NCBI GenBank assembly: GCA_003545625.1
Contig: DODH01000087.1
Coordinates: 1,611 to 18,789, forward strand
Source of the DNA: Nitrospina sp.
Lineage (GTDB): Bacteria > Nitrospinota > Nitrospinia > Nitrospinales > VA-1
Length of the DNA stretch: 17,179 nt
Direction: 5' to 3'
In this document: positions 1 through 9,153 of the stretch, one piece after another
Position numbering within the stretch: position 1 is the first letter of the stretch
How the letters are laid out: each line of letters starts with the position of its first letter
Notes under the pieces: model-generated
Database searches by the model: none
What the model saw: only the letters and a program-made list of their open reading frames with translations
Told to the model about the DNA's origin: nothing
Made by a program: the position numbers and the translations under genes

Positions 1-1364
1 GCCGCTGTTACATTCCAGACCACCATATAGCCCACAAAGCAGGCCAGGACAAATACCGTAAAGTGAGCCATGAAGGAGGCAGGCGCAACAGCACCCAGCC
101 CAACCAAGCCCAGAGCCCCGATCCCGAAAGTGAGAGCCGGTCCCACCCATGAAGGTTTATCTTCCTTAGGCTCCACGGGAGGGGGTGCCGGTTCTGCCGG
201 TTTGGCAGGCGCCGCCGAAAGTTTGGGCGCCGGCGGTGGGAAGGTGATTTCACCATTCTTGACAACCGTAGCTCCGCGAACCACTTCATCGTCGAAATCG
301 ACCACAACATTGCCATCCTTGTTCGGGCACATATCCGTTAAAAGATGGCGCAAATTCGTTCCATACAACTGGCTGGACTGCGCAGCCATCCGGCTGGGCA
401 AGTCGGTGTAGCCGATGATCGAAACACCATGAACCTTGACCACTTTTCCCGCTTCAGACAGCTTGCAGTTGCCTCCCCGTTCAGCGGCAAGATCTACGAT
501 CACGCTACCGTCTTTCATGGACATGACCATATCTTCCAAGATCAGTTCCGGTGCCGGTTTTCCGGGAATCAGCGCAGTGGTAATGATGATATCCACTTCC
601 TTCGCCTGTTCCGCAAAGAGGGCCATTTCCGCTTCGATAAATTCTTTGCTCATCACTTTCGCATATCCACCGGTGCCCGAACCCTCTTCCTCAAAATCGA
701 GTTCCAAAAACTCCGCGTCCATACTCTCGATCTGTTCTTTCACTTCCGGTCGGGTATCGAAAGCCCGCACAATAGCGCCCATACTCTTTGCCGCACCGAT
801 GGCTGCAAGGCCCGCAACCCCCGCACCGATCACCATGACTTTAGCAGGCGGAACTTTACCTGCTGCGGTGATCTGCCCGGTGAAAAACCGGCCAAAATGC
901 TGGGCCGCTTCGACCACTGCCCGGTATCCGGCAATATTCGCCATCGAACTGAGCGCATCCAGTTTCTGAGCACGCGATATTCGCGGTATCATGTCCATCG
1001 CCAAAGCCGTCACTTTTTTCTCAGCCAGCTTCTTGAGCATTTCCGGATTCTGCGCCGGCCAAAGAAAAGTGATCAGTATCTGGTTTTCATGCAGTAAATC
1101 GATTTCTTCTTTTTGCAGATCCGGGTTCAACTCCGGCTCGCGAACTTTTAAAATAATGTCACTGTCTGTCCAGACCTCCTGGGCATTTTTGACAACCGTT
1201 ACGCCTGCTTCAACGTAAGAAGCATCTGAATAATGGGCCGCAGAACCCGCGCCTGCTTCAATCGCAACTTCAAAACCCAGTTTGATAAGCTGCTTCGCGA
1301 CATCCGGGGTGGTAGCCACCCGTTTTTCGCCAGCATGAACTTCTTTAGGGATACCTATCTTCAT
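1..1364 (-). CDS. pntA: NAD(P) transhydrogenase subunit alpha, 3' end cut by window edge
   Basis: Alpha subunit of the membrane-bound proton-translocating nicotinamide nucleotide transhydrogenase, which transfers hydride between NADH and NADP+ using the proton gradient. The gene starts with ATG at 1364 and runs off the left edge after about 454 codons. It opens MKIGIPKE and contains the family stretches ARAQKLDALSSMANIAGY-like (here RISRAQKLDALSSMANIAGY) and KVMVIGAGVAGLAAIGAA, the NAD-binding Rossmann loop, followed by RAFDTRPEVKEQ. A Pro/Ala-rich linker near residues 375-400 leads to at least two membrane helices (GPALTFGIGALGLVG and HFTVFVLACFVGYMVVW), so this is the fused E. coli-like type, with domain I and membrane part in one chain. 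E. coli PntA is 510 residues, so roughly 55 residues are missing. pntB would be expected beyond the edge. The upstream GAGAGA gives only a weak ribosome site. Identification is very secure. Confidence 0.97.
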   Translation of the reverse strand, partial: MKIGIPKEVHAGEKRVATTPDVAKQLIKLGFEVAIEAGAGSAAHYSDASYVEAGVTVVKNAQEVWTDSDIILKVREPELNPDLQKEEIDLLHENQILITFLWPAQNPEMLKKLAEKKVTALAMDMIPRISRAQKLDALSSMANIAGYRAVVEAAQHFGRFFTGQITAAGKVPPAKVMVIGAGVAGLAAIGAAKSMGAIVRAFDTRPEVKEQIESMDAEFLELDFEEEGSGTGGYAKVMSKEFIEAEMALFAEQAKEVDIIITTALIPGKPAPELILEDMVMSMKDGSVIVDLAAERGGNCKLSEAGKVVKVHGVSIIGYTDLPSRMAAQSSQLYGTNLRHLLTDMCPNKDGNVVVDFDDEVVRGATVVKNGEITFPPPAPKLSAAPAKPAEPAPPPVEPKEDKPSWVGPALTFGIGALGLVGLGAVAPASFMAHFTVFVLACFVGYMVVWNVTA

Positions 1365-1460
1365 CACTTTTTCTCTCTCAGTAAAGAATGGGTTGGGGGA
1401 ATATAAAAGCGCATAAGCCTACCATAAAATCCGAAATTTTTCTAACCCCTTAGCAGGGGA

Positions 1461-1590
1461 GGCCGTGATATCCCCATCATTAGCCCTCATGCCCCGTAGG
1501 GGTAAACTGGCAAGGGCTTGATTACGCCGAGACAACTCTTTGCCAGCCGGCAAAAGCTATTTTAAGCTGGGTCCAGCGGCACGCTGACTA
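1461..1590 (+). repeat. Dispersed repeat family 1, copy A
   Basis: Intergenic structured repeat between pntA and thyX. The core GCCGAGACAACTCTTTG lies at 1526-1542. It is enclosed by complementary arms CTGGCAA (1507-1513) and TTGCCAG (1540-1546). To the left is the module CCTCATGCCCCGTAGGGG, which is also found in copies B and E on the other strand. To the right CAGCG-GCA-CGCTG forms a small palindrome. The right end runs through the thyX stop codon at 1588-1590. Nothing else is visible in this gap, and no ORF in it looks real. Confidence 0.75.
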
Positions 1591-3258
1591 GTGGTCTTGG
1601 TCATCGAGGAGGTTGGAGGCAAGGCTTTTGCGGGCCGTACGGGCTTCCTGGTCGGCACGGGTGATGCCGCCATCGTAGTCATTGTAGTCTACAAATTGCA
1701 GAATCGGTTCCATCTCCGGATGGCGTTTGAGATAGAGGCGGGCCATCATTTGCGTCGTGCGCCGGTATTTGGGATGACCGGCTTTCTGGGTACGCAGTTC
1801 TACAAAATGCCCCAACTCCCTGAGGTTCATGCCCATATTCCAGCGGATATAGTGATTGAACAAGGTGGCATATTGCGCCTCCTGCTCCATACCGGCCCGC
1901 TTCAGGTCGCGGTGCAAAGACTCGGTGCGCTCAAAACATTCCTGCACCTTTTGGCCCATGCCGATTTCGTCAATTTCCTCCGGTACTGAATAACCCAGGT
2001 CGACTCCTAAATCTTGCCTTTGCTGGGTGAGCATGCGGTGGCGTTGTAGGTCACGGTATTCGGCGAATCCGGCAAGAATATCAAATTGAATGGGATAGCC
2101 ATATTCCAAAGCCCTGCCGGCACGGTCGCGCTTGCTCTGCCTGGATCCGATATAGATCGCAAAAATTTGTTTTTTGCGTTCTTCGGGTAAAGACTTCACG
2201 ATTTCGCGAATCTGACGGGAGGAAAGCCGGACAAAAGGGAAAATCATATTGGATAGCAGGTTGACCCACTGGTCTTGAGGGCTATCCTCCAGTAGTTCCA
2301 CTTCCATTGATGTTTCGATCTGGACCGACGCAAAAAGCTCCCGACACAGTTGCCGCATTTTATCGCGATTTTCCATGCGATAAGAATTTCGCCCCGCCCG
2401 CTTGATAAATGTGGGAATCTGAGTATTGAGGGCTTTTCGAATCGCCTCGGCAAGCCCATGCGCTTCTGTTAAATCGTGGGACAGCAGTTTGCTGATCAGG
2501 CCGGAGTAATACCGCCCGTTGCCCACCAATCCGACATTGGCCTGGGTGCAGGCAGGCAGGATACAGCGGATCACATCGCACGCCGCACTGCGGATGGTAA
2601 AATTGTAAGCGATACGATGGGCTTTGATTTCGTTCTCGCCTTGCAGAGACTTCAACCCCGCCTTTTGAATCTTTCCATCCCGCTCCACTTCAATTTCAAA
2701 CGCATCCTGAGTGAGACGCTTGCGGAACAACGCCTGCATGGGTTCCACCATTTCGGCATACGTTGCAAAAATAAAATCCATGTTTGCCACAAAAGCATTA
2801 CCGAGCCCGGACTCTTTGATATCATCCGGGCACACATAACGCCAGCGACCGTTCTTTTTGGCATCGTAAAGAACATAACGGGTTGACTCTTCGATGGGAG
2901 AACCTCCAATCCTGCAATCCTCGATGACCTTGGTCATCAGGTTGGAGATTTCTTCAATGCATAGAGGAGCGACAGCCAACTCGGCCACAGACTCATCGCC
3001 GAACTTGTTGACCACCCGGTCGATCATCTGGGAGCCTTTGACATCATTTGGGCTACCATCCGGATTCAGAAATTCACGCGCCACCGTTTCTTTGAATCCG
3101 GTTGGTGCCCGGCTGTAACGGGCCAGAGCCCCGCCGATCACTTCAGGGTTCAGGTTTTCAAGCGCAAACACATTGGCATCCACATCCGAGACATAGGGTT
3201 TTAACAACTCCCGTTCCCGGTCTGTCAACTCATCAGATCGTTTTGGTTTGTCAGTCAT
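1588..3258 (-). CDS. thyX: ThyX-family protein with two tandem domains (putative flavin-dependent thymidylate synthase)
   Basis: 556 residues, about twice the length of ordinary ThyX (roughly 220-250), and made of two divergent copies of the fold. ThyX uses FAD, NADPH and methylene-tetrahydrofolate to methylate dUMP to dTMP. The N-terminal half (about 40-290) has ALARYSRAP, then GDESVAELA at the usual HxSPFE site and EESTRY (123-128), which matches the second part of the ThyX signature, but no RHR. The C-terminal half (about 380-510) has DLQRHRMLTQQRQDLG (403-418), carrying the RHR but not the normal Ser/Arg spacing, then NMGMNLRELGHFVELR (474-489), the usual helix near the ThyX C terminus. 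Thus the signature RHRxxSxxxSxR is split between the halves. Known double-domain relatives are annotated as FAD-dependent thymidylate synthase. Whether this one is active cannot be told. ATG start at 3258; no strong ribosome site. Repeat copies A and B bracket the gene. Confidence 0.88.
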   Translation of the reverse strand: MTDKPKRSDELTDRERELLKPYVSDVDANVFALENLNPEVIGGALARYSRAPTGFKETVAREFLNPDGSPNDVKGSQMIDRVVNKFGDESVAELAVAPLCIEEISNLMTKVIEDCRIGGSPIEESTRYVLYDAKKNGRWRYVCPDDIKESGLGNAFVANMDFIFATYAEMVEPMQALFRKRLTQDAFEIEVERDGKIQKAGLKSLQGENEIKAHRIAYNFTIRSAACDVIRCILPACTQANVGLVGNGRYYSGLISKLLSHDLTEAHGLAEAIRKALNTQIPTFIKRAGRNSYRMENRDKMRQLCRELFASVQIETSMEVELLEDSPQDQWVNLLSNMIFPFVRLSSRQIREIVKSLPEERKKQIFAIYIGSRQSKRDRAGRALEYGYPIQFDILAGFAEYRDLQRHRMLTQQRQDLGVDLGYSVPEEIDEIGMGQKVQECFERTESLHRDLKRAGMEQEAQYATLFNHYIRWNMGMNLRELGHFVELRTQKAGHPKYRRTTQMMARLYLKRHPEMEPILQFVDYNDYDGGITRADQEARTARKSLASNLLDDQDH

Positions 3259-3300
3259 GGAATTTCAAGAGATCTCTATTTATTCGGACATTTTCTCTAA

Positions 3301-3448
3301 GGCAACCACTAGGCGTGGGGCCTACGAGCACGTTATATTCTTCCTTAGCCTTCATGCCCCGAAGGGATAATAACTTTTATTGGCTAGCAAAAGGTTGTCT
3401 CGGCTTGATTAGCCTTTGCTATCTGCCCCCGGCGGCTCGCCGGTGGCC
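3301..3448 (-). repeat. Dispersed repeat family 1, copy B
   Basis: Fills most of the gap between thyX and the FGE-like gene. On the minus strand it reads AAGCCGAGACAACC, the family core. Arms TAGCAAAAGG (3385-3394) and CCTTTGCTA (3413-3421) are complementary apart from one bulged A, so the core sits in a hairpin loop. A palindrome CCGGC-GGCTC-GCCGG lies at 3429-3443, here on the opposite side of the core compared with copies C, D and F. A second module at 3308-3362 (CCACTAGGCGTGG, then a stretch matching GGGGCATGAAGGCTAA on the minus strand) is shared with copy E. Confidence 0.75.
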
Positions 3449-3483
3449 AAAAACAATTTTCAGAAATGCCGTTAATTATTTCC

Positions 3484-4419
3484 CTACTCAAGGGGTACGG
3501 ACTTGGCACAACGAAAACCAGTATCGTTGAACCTGACATTGGGCTGACTCCACCGGCGAAGTGCACTCCGCAGGGTACTGGCATAATTGACCCAAGACCC
3601 CCCGCGAAGGGATTTAAATTCTCCTGTAGCCAGGCCCTTGGGATTGTTTTTAGTTCCTCTGTTGTAATAAGTACGGTCATACCAATCGCTCACCCATTCC
3701 CAAACATTGCCCGCCATATCGTGTACTCCATAAACCGAGACTCCGTTGGGGTAACTGCCAACATTGGTCATGGTGTTGGGTCCCTGCCATTTTCGCTTGA
3801 ATGTAGCCCTGCGCTTGGGAAAAGCGTTTCCCCATGGGTACATGCTGCCGCTGGGGCCGCGGGCGGCTTTTTCCCATTCCGCTTCTGTAGGCAGACGCTT
3901 GCCCCTCCATTTGCAGTAGACCTCGGCATCATACCAGCTCACCTGTGTAACAGGTTGCTTGCGAATCCTCGACGGAAAAGAAGCTCCCTTCCACAAGTTT
4001 CCTTCCCGACACGCATCGGTGGCACAGGAATCATCCAGAGCGGGAGGATGTCCGGTCGCTTGCACAAACTCCAGATATTTTTCATTGCTCACTTCGTAGA
4101 TATCTATCAAATAAGTTTGTAATATAACCAGTTTCAGGGGGTACTCATCGGCAAACCACCAGAGTTTGCAGGATCTATCATGCTTTTTGCAAATTTTAAA
4201 AGCCGCCTTGTTTTCTTCAAAATTGGAACCCCGGACAAACTTGCCTCCTCGAATGAAAGCCATATCAGAAGTATCATTGGGATCGGACTGGGCGATGGAG
4301 ATTTCAGGTTCTCCAGGAACATCGTGTTTTTCACCAGCATGTTTCGCCAGGGCAGAAGAAACCCACACACCGAAAAAAAGAAAAAATGTGGCACCTGCCA
4401 GAGTCTGTTTAAGGAACAT
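3484..4419 (-). CDS. Exported FGE-sulfatase (SUMF1) domain protein lacking the catalytic cysteine pair
   Basis: 311 residues from ATG at 4419. This start gives a clean signal peptide (MFLKQTLAGATFFLFFGVWV, then SSALA cut site near residue 25). A TTG at 4482, two bases after the previous stop, would add 21 residues in front and is less likely. The mature part is a formylglycine-generating-enzyme-like domain: FIRGGKFVRGS (55-65), VSWYDAEVYCKWRGKRLPTE (160-179), DMAGNVWEWVSDWY (234-247), LRGGSW (271-276), GFRCA (301-305). True FGE oxidises a sulfatase cysteine using two cysteines between the GGSW and GFRC motifs; here that stretch (VNYASTLRSALRRWSQ) has none. It is therefore probably a binding or structural periplasmic protein, as are many bacterial members. 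No sulfatase gene is nearby. It lies directly downstream of the DUF4149-like membrane gene, so co-transcription is likely. Confidence 0.88.
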   Translation of the reverse strand: MFLKQTLAGATFFLFFGVWVSSALAKHAGEKHDVPGEPEISIAQSDPNDTSDMAFIRGGKFVRGSNFEENKAAFKICKKHDRSCKLWWFADEYPLKLVILQTYLIDIYEVSNEKYLEFVQATGHPPALDDSCATDACREGNLWKGASFPSRIRKQPVTQVSWYDAEVYCKWRGKRLPTEAEWEKAARGPSGSMYPWGNAFPKRRATFKRKWQGPNTMTNVGSYPNGVSVYGVHDMAGNVWEWVSDWYDRTYYNRGTKNNPKGLATGEFKSLRGGSWVNYASTLRSALRRWSQPNVRFNDTGFRCAKSVPLE

Positions 4420-4484
4420 AGGGAATTTCTGCGGGAAAACTGAAAAATCCCTTATCGCGCTCAATGGATTTAAACGGCTCAAAG

Positions 4485-5030
4485 TTACAGCTCACTGCCT
4501 CCGGGCGTTGCCCGGAAGCGCGCCATCTCTTTACCGTTAATATAGAACAACGTCAAGCCCAGGAACATATTTACTGTATAGATCCAGGTTAATTTGGAAT
4601 GGTAGCGATCAAACTGGATTTGCAGTTTCTGATCTGCGGGATTGGCTTTTTTGAGCTTGTCCATGGCATGCATCTCCGGCCTGAGAATATTGCCAATATA
4701 CAATGCCAGAACTATCATAACCGCCAGGCACACTTCGCGGGTGTATTTGCGTTTAGTCACTACTTGCGGCTCGTAACCGGCAGAACTGTATTTGGCCACC
4801 AGAAATTTAATCACCTCGGCCAATACCATAAATGTGATGCAGGTATAAATGATATGGACATTAAAAACATCCATGATCTTGTTCATGATCGTGCTGGCAA
4901 CTTGTGGCTGGTCTTTCAGGTTAATCCGCACCATGATTTCCACCAGAATACCAAGCAGGAACATCCCTCCGGTCCATAGACAGAGAGAAAACAGGTAAAA
5001 CCAGTTCGAAATAAATACTAAACGTTTCAT
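4485..5030 (-). CDS. Four-helix inner membrane protein, DUF4149-like
   Basis: 181 residues with four predicted membrane helices at about 9-31, 54-78, 98-116 and 146-164. The pattern WTGGMFLLGILVEIMV in helix 1, ILRPEMHAM after helix 3 and FDRYHSKLTWIYTVNMFLGL at helix 4 resembles the DUF4149/TMEM205-type family, whose function is not known. A positively charged loop (KRKYTRE) lies between helices 2 and 3. ATG at 5030; no clear Shine-Dalgarno. The stop at 4485-4487 is only 65 bases from the ATG of the following FGE-like exported gene, which suggests one transcript and possibly a joint role at the membrane. Family call is from pattern only. Confidence 0.8.
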   Translation of the reverse strand: MKRLVFISNWFYLFSLCLWTGGMFLLGILVEIMVRINLKDQPQVASTIMNKIMDVFNVHIIYTCITFMVLAEVIKFLVAKYSSAGYEPQVVTKRKYTREVCLAVMIVLALYIGNILRPEMHAMDKLKKANPADQKLQIQFDRYHSKLTWIYTVNMFLGLTLFYINGKEMARFRATPGGSEL

Positions 5031-5095
5031 TTCAACAAACCTGAATAATGTAAATCACCCTGGCCCTCTTTAAAAAAGAGGGAGCAAAAAAATGG

Positions 5096-5181
5096 CCCGT
5101 AAAGCCGAGATAACTCTTTGTTCGCCAGATAAGGCTACGGCTCATTGCCACCAGCCGCTGGCTGGCGCCTAGTGGCCGCCG
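5096..5181 (+). repeat. Dispersed repeat family 1, copy C
   Basis: Core AAGCCGAGATAACTCTTTG at 5102-5120, followed by the conserved tail ATAAGGCTACGGCTCATTG and GCCACC, then a palindromic segment (CCAGCCGCTGGCTGG and GGCGCCTAGTGGCC). The tail is nearly the same as in copy F. Stem arms around the core are weak in this copy. The right end contains the stop codon of the 99-residue gene (5169-5171). Confidence 0.75.
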
Positions 5182-5468
5182 GAGACGCGTTTGCGAGAAA
5201 ATTTAAAACTTTCTTTTATTTCTGCTTCTTCCTTTTCACGAGCATCAACAATGGCCTGAGTATCTCCGCCAAACCCGGTTTTAACAGTGACTCCTGTCCT
5301 TTCTCGATTGACCTCATTGAGAATTGACAAATAAATGATTCCGTAAAAAACAAGTATTCCATACAAGATGTAAGGAATAAACGAGCGCAGACGCTGTTTT
5401 TCTTTCAGCGACCGGTGCTCCCACACCCGGTACCATAAAGATTCTTTTTCATCCTTGGCCATACCCAT
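5169..5468 (-). CDS. Small single-helix membrane protein of unknown function
   Basis: 99 residues, not recognised. It has a charged N terminus (MGMAKDEKESLWYRVWEHRS), one hydrophobic helix at about 29-50 (IPYILYGILVFYGIIYLSIL), then a charged, Glu/Lys-rich tail (DAREKEEAEIKESFKF). Coding character is supported by the sensible membrane-protein composition and by conserved orientation with the minus-strand genes before it. ATG at 5468; another in-frame ATG at 5462. The last three codons plus stop (GGH, TAG) lie inside repeat copy C, and repeat copy D lies just upstream, so the gene is bracketed by inverted repeats. It could be an accessory subunit of a membrane complex, but that is a guess. Confidence 0.65.
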   Translation of the reverse strand: MGMAKDEKESLWYRVWEHRSLKEKQRLRSFIPYILYGILVFYGIIYLSILNEVNRERTGVTVKTGFGGDTQAIVDAREKEEAEIKESFKFSRKRVSGGH

Positions 5469-5567
5469 TTTTCACCACAAAAGAGCCTTTAAATACATAG
5501 ACATAACAAAACCTTCGCAGAAAACATTAAGAAAACCTGATCATATCAGAATCCCCTAAACGAAACA

Positions 5568-5675
5568 ACCGGCCAGCGGCCGGTGGCGACTATCAATGGC
5601 TTTATTGGGCGAACAACAACTCATCTCAGCTAAAACAGCCCTTGCCCAGTAGCCATCCCTGCCAAGGGGTATGGT
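5568..5675 (-). repeat. Dispersed repeat family 1, copy D
   Basis: Most diverged copy, in the divergent gap (5469-5759) between the 99-residue gene and aroA. Minus strand reads TTAGCTGAGATGAGTTGTTG where other copies have AAGCCGAGACAACTCTTTG. Arms TGGGC (5606-5610) and GCCCA (5644-5648) keep the stem although their sequence differs from other copies. The palindrome CCGGCC-AGC-GGCCGG is at 5569-5583. The rest of this gap must hold the aroA promoter, but no convincing -35/-10 pair was found. Confidence 0.65.
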
Positions 5676-5759
5676 ATATTGTAAGAAATCTGTGATAATT
5701 CAATAGTTCCGGTTTTGGCAATTCATCCGCCCTTTTTTTGACCCTCAATTTTCCAGACT

Positions 5760-7013
5760 TTGATAGAAATTAAACCTGTACAGAATCTTCAAGCGACCAT
5801 TACCGTTCCCGGTTCCAAGAGCTATACCAACCGGGCATTGCTGATCGCGGGACTCACCGATGGTGAATGCCGGTTAGAAAAACCCCTGGTCAGCGATGAC
5901 ACGAAGCACATGATCCGTGCCTTGAAAGCCTTCGGCATCTCGGTTCAGGAGGAAAAAGAAGCTTTCATCGTTTCCGGCAGAGGCGGGAAACTGTCTACGC
6001 CTGAAGAAGATATTTTTATCGGCAACGCCGGAACTACCATGCGGTTTTTGACCACCTTTTCGGCATTGGTACCCGGCAAAACCCGGCTGGATGGTGATGA
6101 ACGAATGCGCCAGAGGCCTCTAGCAGATCTTTTGCATTGCCTCACACAAATGGGGGTCAAAGCGGTATCGGCAAACGGCAACGGTTGCCCGCCGATAGAT
6201 ATTGCAGGTGGGGAGGTGCCGGGTGGAGAGGTTCAACTTGCTGGCGATAAAAGTAGTCAGTATCTCACTTCCATTTTACTTTCGGCTCCTTATTTCAAGA
6301 ACGACACCTGCATTCATATCCAGGGGGATCTCACCTCAAAATCTTATGCCGACATTACGCTCGACATCATGAAGACCTTTGGCGTTAGTGTGATAAATGA
6401 GAGTTACCAGCGTTTCAAAGTTAAAGCGGGAGATCGTTATAACGCCCAAACCTACCAAGTGGAAAGCGACTGGTCGAGTGCCTCTTATTTTTTGGCGGCG
6501 GCAGCGGTGACCGGTGGAGAGGTGACCCTCACCGATATCAACCCACACAGTGTTCAGGGAGACGCGCAATTCACCTCCGTTCTGGAAAAAATGGGTTGCC
6601 GGGTAGAAAAAAAATCCAACACACTGCAAATTAAAGGAAACCCTTTAAAGGGAATCACCATCAATATGAATAATATGCCGGACGCAGTCCAGACCTTAGC
6701 CGTAACAGCCCTTTTTGCCGAAGGGGAAACCGTGATCCAGGGAATCGGCAACTTGAGGATCAAGGAAACCGACCGAATTTTAGCCCTGGCTAATGAATTA
6801 ACCCGCCTGGGGGCAGAAGTCGAAACGGGAGAAGACTACCTTGTTATTCGACCGGGGGACTATAGAGGGGCCGAAATTGAAACTTACGACGACCACCGCA
6901 TGGCTATGAGTTTTGCGGTGGCCGGATTAAAAATTCCGGGCATCCGCATTAAAAATCCAACATGCGTAGAAAAATCGTTTCCGGATTTTTTTCAGCGCTT
7001 TGCAAACCTTTAA
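5760..7013 (+). CDS. aroA: 3-phosphoshikimate 1-carboxyvinyltransferase (EPSP synthase)
   Basis: Sixth step of the shikimate pathway: joins PEP to shikimate 3-phosphate in the cytoplasm. 417 residues, normal for the family. Key motifs are [11 protein letters not shown] (18-28, with Lys20, Ser21, Arg25 matching E. coli Lys22, Ser23, Arg27), [11 protein letters not shown] (88-98, PEP loop, with the Gly that confers glyphosate sensitivity in E. coli), [13 protein letters not shown] (113-125), [10 protein letters not shown] (165-174), [18 protein letters not shown] (substrate Asp), [17 protein letters not shown] and the C-terminal EKSFPDFF. All recognised catalytic residues are present. Start is TTG at 5760; the resulting [20 protein letters not shown] fits the family N terminus and no ATG is available nearby. 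No clear ribosome site. The DUF255 gene follows 34 bases later, so the two may be co-transcribed. Confidence 0.97.
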   Translation: MIEIKPVQNLQATITVPGSKSYTNRALLIAGLTDGECRLEKPLVSDDTKHMIRALKAFGISVQEEKEAFIVSGRGGKLSTPEEDIFIGNAGTTMRFLTTFSALVPGKTRLDGDERMRQRPLADLLHCLTQMGVKAVSANGNGCPPIDIAGGEVPGGEVQLAGDKSSQYLTSILLSAPYFKNDTCIHIQGDLTSKSYADITLDIMKTFGVSVINESYQRFKVKAGDRYNAQTYQVESDWSSASYFLAAAAVTGGEVTLTDINPHSVQGDAQFTSVLEKMGCRVEKKSNTLQIKGNPLKGITINMNNMPDAVQTLAVTALFAEGETVIQGIGNLRIKETDRILALANELTRLGAEVETGEDYLVIRPGDYRGAEIETYDDHRMAMSFAVAGLKIPGIRIKNPTCVEKSFPDFFQRFANL

Positions 7014-7047
7014 CTGGACAAAGAAAAATATAACGCAAACAGAAAAA

Positions 7048-9126
7048 ATGGTTGAACACGCTTACACAAATTCACTCGTCAACGAGAAAAGTCCTTATCT
7101 TCTGCAACACGCACACAATCCGGTGGACTGGCACGCGTGGAGCGATGAACCGTTTAAGATCGCCAAAGAGAAAAACCTGCCGGTTCTGGTGAGCATCGGC
7201 TACGCCACCTGCCACTGGTGTCATGTGATGGAACGCGAATCGTTTGAAGACCCTGTCCTGGCGGCGGTGCTCAATGAAAATTTTGTAACCATCAAGGTAG
7301 ACCGCGAGGAAAGGCCCGACGTCGATAGCATTTACATGCAGGCCATTCAGGCTTTGGGCCAGCAGGGTGGATGGCCGCTTAATGTGTTTCTGACTCCAGA
7401 CGGAATTCCGTTTTATGGGGGCACTTATTTCCCGCCCGAACGCCGGTTCAATCTGCCTTCTTTCCTGGATGTTCTTCAGTTTCTCACCAATACATGGAAG
7501 AACGAGCAGGACAAAATTGACAAGCAGACCAAAAACGTGATGGGCTATATCCGCCAAACCTCTCTACGTGAACAAAGTTCCGCCGAACCTGATGACTTGT
7601 GCTTCGAAGGAGAAGACAAAGCTGTCGAGCTTTTTGAAAAACATTACGACCCGCTCAATCACGGTTTTCAGTTTCAACAGCAAAACAAGTTTCCGCCTTC
7701 TATGGGTCTATCTCTCCTGCTCAGGCATTACCACCGCACCGGCCACTCCAACAGCCTGACGATGACGGAAAACACGCTCAAGGCCATGAAGTTCGGGGGA
7801 ATTTATGACCAGATCGGAGGAGGCCTTTCCCGTTACAGCACGGATTACAAATGGCTGGTGCCACATTTCGAAAAAATGCTCTATGACAACGCCCTGTTCA
7901 CCACCGCCCTGATCGAAACCTATCAGATCACCGGCAAGGAAGAGTTTGCTGATTTTGCCAATGATCTTCTGCAATATATCGACCGGGACATGACTTCTAC
8001 AGAAGGAGCTTTCTTCAGCGCCGAAGATGCGGACAGCGAAGGGGTGGAAGGCAAGTTCTATGTGTGGACCCAGGAGGAAGTCGAACAGGTTCTGGGAAGA
8101 AAAACAGCAAGTGTGGCGATTCCCTATTACAACATTACCCAGGCTGGGAATTTTGAGGGAAAAAATATTTTCAACATTACCCGAGGGCCGGAAACCGTCG
8201 CCAAAGAAGTGGGTATGCAGGAAGCCGATTTCAAGGCCGAACTGAAAATAGCCCGTGACAAGTTGCTTACGGTCCGCAGTCAGCGCATCCGCCCTCTGCT
8301 CGACGACAAGATACTCACCTCCTGGAATGCCCTGATGATCAGCGCCATGGCAAAAACAGGAAGGGTGTTGGACGATACCGACCGGATACAAAAATCTGCC
8401 CGCGCAATGGAGTTCCTTCTTTCCCAGTTACGAACACCCGAAGGAAAAATCCTGCGGCGCTATCGCGATGGAGAAGCCCGCTATGACGGTTATCTATACG
8501 ATTATACCGCCACCGCCACCGCCTGTCTGGACTTGTATGAAGCCACCTATGAACCTCATTATATTCAAACGGCTCACGAATTGATGCAAAGGGTGGAGGA
8601 TAAATTCCACGGTGAGACCGGGACGTTTCACGAGACCGCCAGCGATGGGGAGGAACTGCTGGTGCGGCAAATCAGTGGCTACGACGGGGTAGAACCTTCC
8701 GGAAACAGCAACGCCGCCCTGGCCTTTCTGCGGCTTTCCGCCTATCTGACCGAACCCGCCCTGGCCCTCAAAGCAGAAAAAATATTTTTGGACTTTAATG
8801 AAGAACTGATGGAGTATGGCCTCAACTCAGCTTTCATGCTCCAGGCCCTGCATTTGTATCTCGGGGGACTCAAAGAGGTCGCCGTGGTGGGAAAGAGAAA
8901 CGACCCGGCAACGCAAGAATTACTCAAAACCCTGCGCCAAGGGTTTTACCCAAACGCGGTTTTTGCCTTCGCCTATGAGGACGAAATTGAAAATATTGGG
9001 ATCCCCCTGTTAAAAGACCGGAAACTGGTAAATGGCAAAGCCACCGCTTATGTCTGCAGGCAGGGAACCTGTATGGCCCCTGTCCATTCTGTGGAAAAAT
9101 TGGTGAAATTATTGAGTTATGAATGA
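7048..9126 (+). CDS. DUF255 thioredoxin-domain protein, YyaL/SPATA20 family
   Basis: 692 residues from ATG at 7048. An upstream TTG at 7000 would overlap aroA and adds 16 non-conserved residues, so it was not used. N-terminal thioredoxin-like domain (PF03190 type): [17 protein letters not shown] (12-28), CHWC at 55-58 in the context [19 protein letters not shown], then [14 protein letters not shown] and [13 protein letters not shown]. The C-terminal part is the alpha/alpha-barrel region resembling six-hairpin or epimerase folds, with [61 protein letters not shown] and the final [14 protein letters not shown]. Length and domain order are typical. Biochemical role in bacteria is not established; disulfide chemistry is inferred from CxxC only. 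It follows aroA by 34 bases. Confidence 0.93.
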   Translation: MVEHAYTNSLVNEKSPYLLQHAHNPVDWHAWSDEPFKIAKEKNLPVLVSIGYATCHWCHVMERESFEDPVLAAVLNENFVTIKVDREERPDVDSIYMQAIQALGQQGGWPLNVFLTPDGIPFYGGTYFPPERRFNLPSFLDVLQFLTNTWKNEQDKIDKQTKNVMGYIRQTSLREQSSAEPDDLCFEGEDKAVELFEKHYDPLNHGFQFQQQNKFPPSMGLSLLLRHYHRTGHSNSLTMTENTLKAMKFGGIYDQIGGGLSRYSTDYKWLVPHFEKMLYDNALFTTALIETYQITGKEEFADFANDLLQYIDRDMTSTEGAFFSAEDADSEGVEGKFYVWTQEEVEQVLGRKTASVAIPYYNITQAGNFEGKNIFNITRGPETVAKEVGMQEADFKAELKIARDKLLTVRSQRIRPLLDDKILTSWNALMISAMAKTGRVLDDTDRIQKSARAMEFLLSQLRTPEGKILRRYRDGEARYDGYLYDYTATATACLDLYEATYEPHYIQTAHELMQRVEDKFHGETGTFHETASDGEELLVRQISGYDGVEPSGNSNAALAFLRLSAYLTEPALALKAEKIFLDFNEELMEYGLNSAFMLQALHLYLGGLKEVAVVGKRNDPATQELLKTLRQGFYPNAVFAFAYEDEIENIGIPLLKDRKLVNGKATAYVCRQGTCMAPVHSVEKLVKLLSYE

Positions 9127-9153
9127 AGAAACACTATGATAAGGCATTCAACG

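Noticed and set aside
345..1097. 250-codon open frame on the plus strand
   Set aside because: It is antisense to pntA, whose frame is clearly coding with strong family motifs. The translation (His/Phe/Arg-rich) resembles no protein.
3466..4122. 218-codon open frame on the plus strand
   Set aside because: Antisense to the FGE-like gene, whose motifs are unmistakable.
4420..4482. TTG start at 4482 for the FGE-like gene, which would add 21 residues
   Set aside because: The GGAGG upstream is too far (about 17 bases), and the ATG at 4419 gives a compact, standard signal peptide. Not fully excluded.
7000..7047. TTG start at 7000 for the DUF255 gene, overlapping aroA
   Set aside because: The extra 16 residues do not resemble the family N terminus, whereas the ATG at 7048 gives the expected length before [14 protein letters not shown].
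7708..8391. 227-codon open frame on the minus strand
   Set aside because: It lies wholly inside the DUF255 gene on the other strand; a shadow of that gene's codon use, with no recognisable domain.
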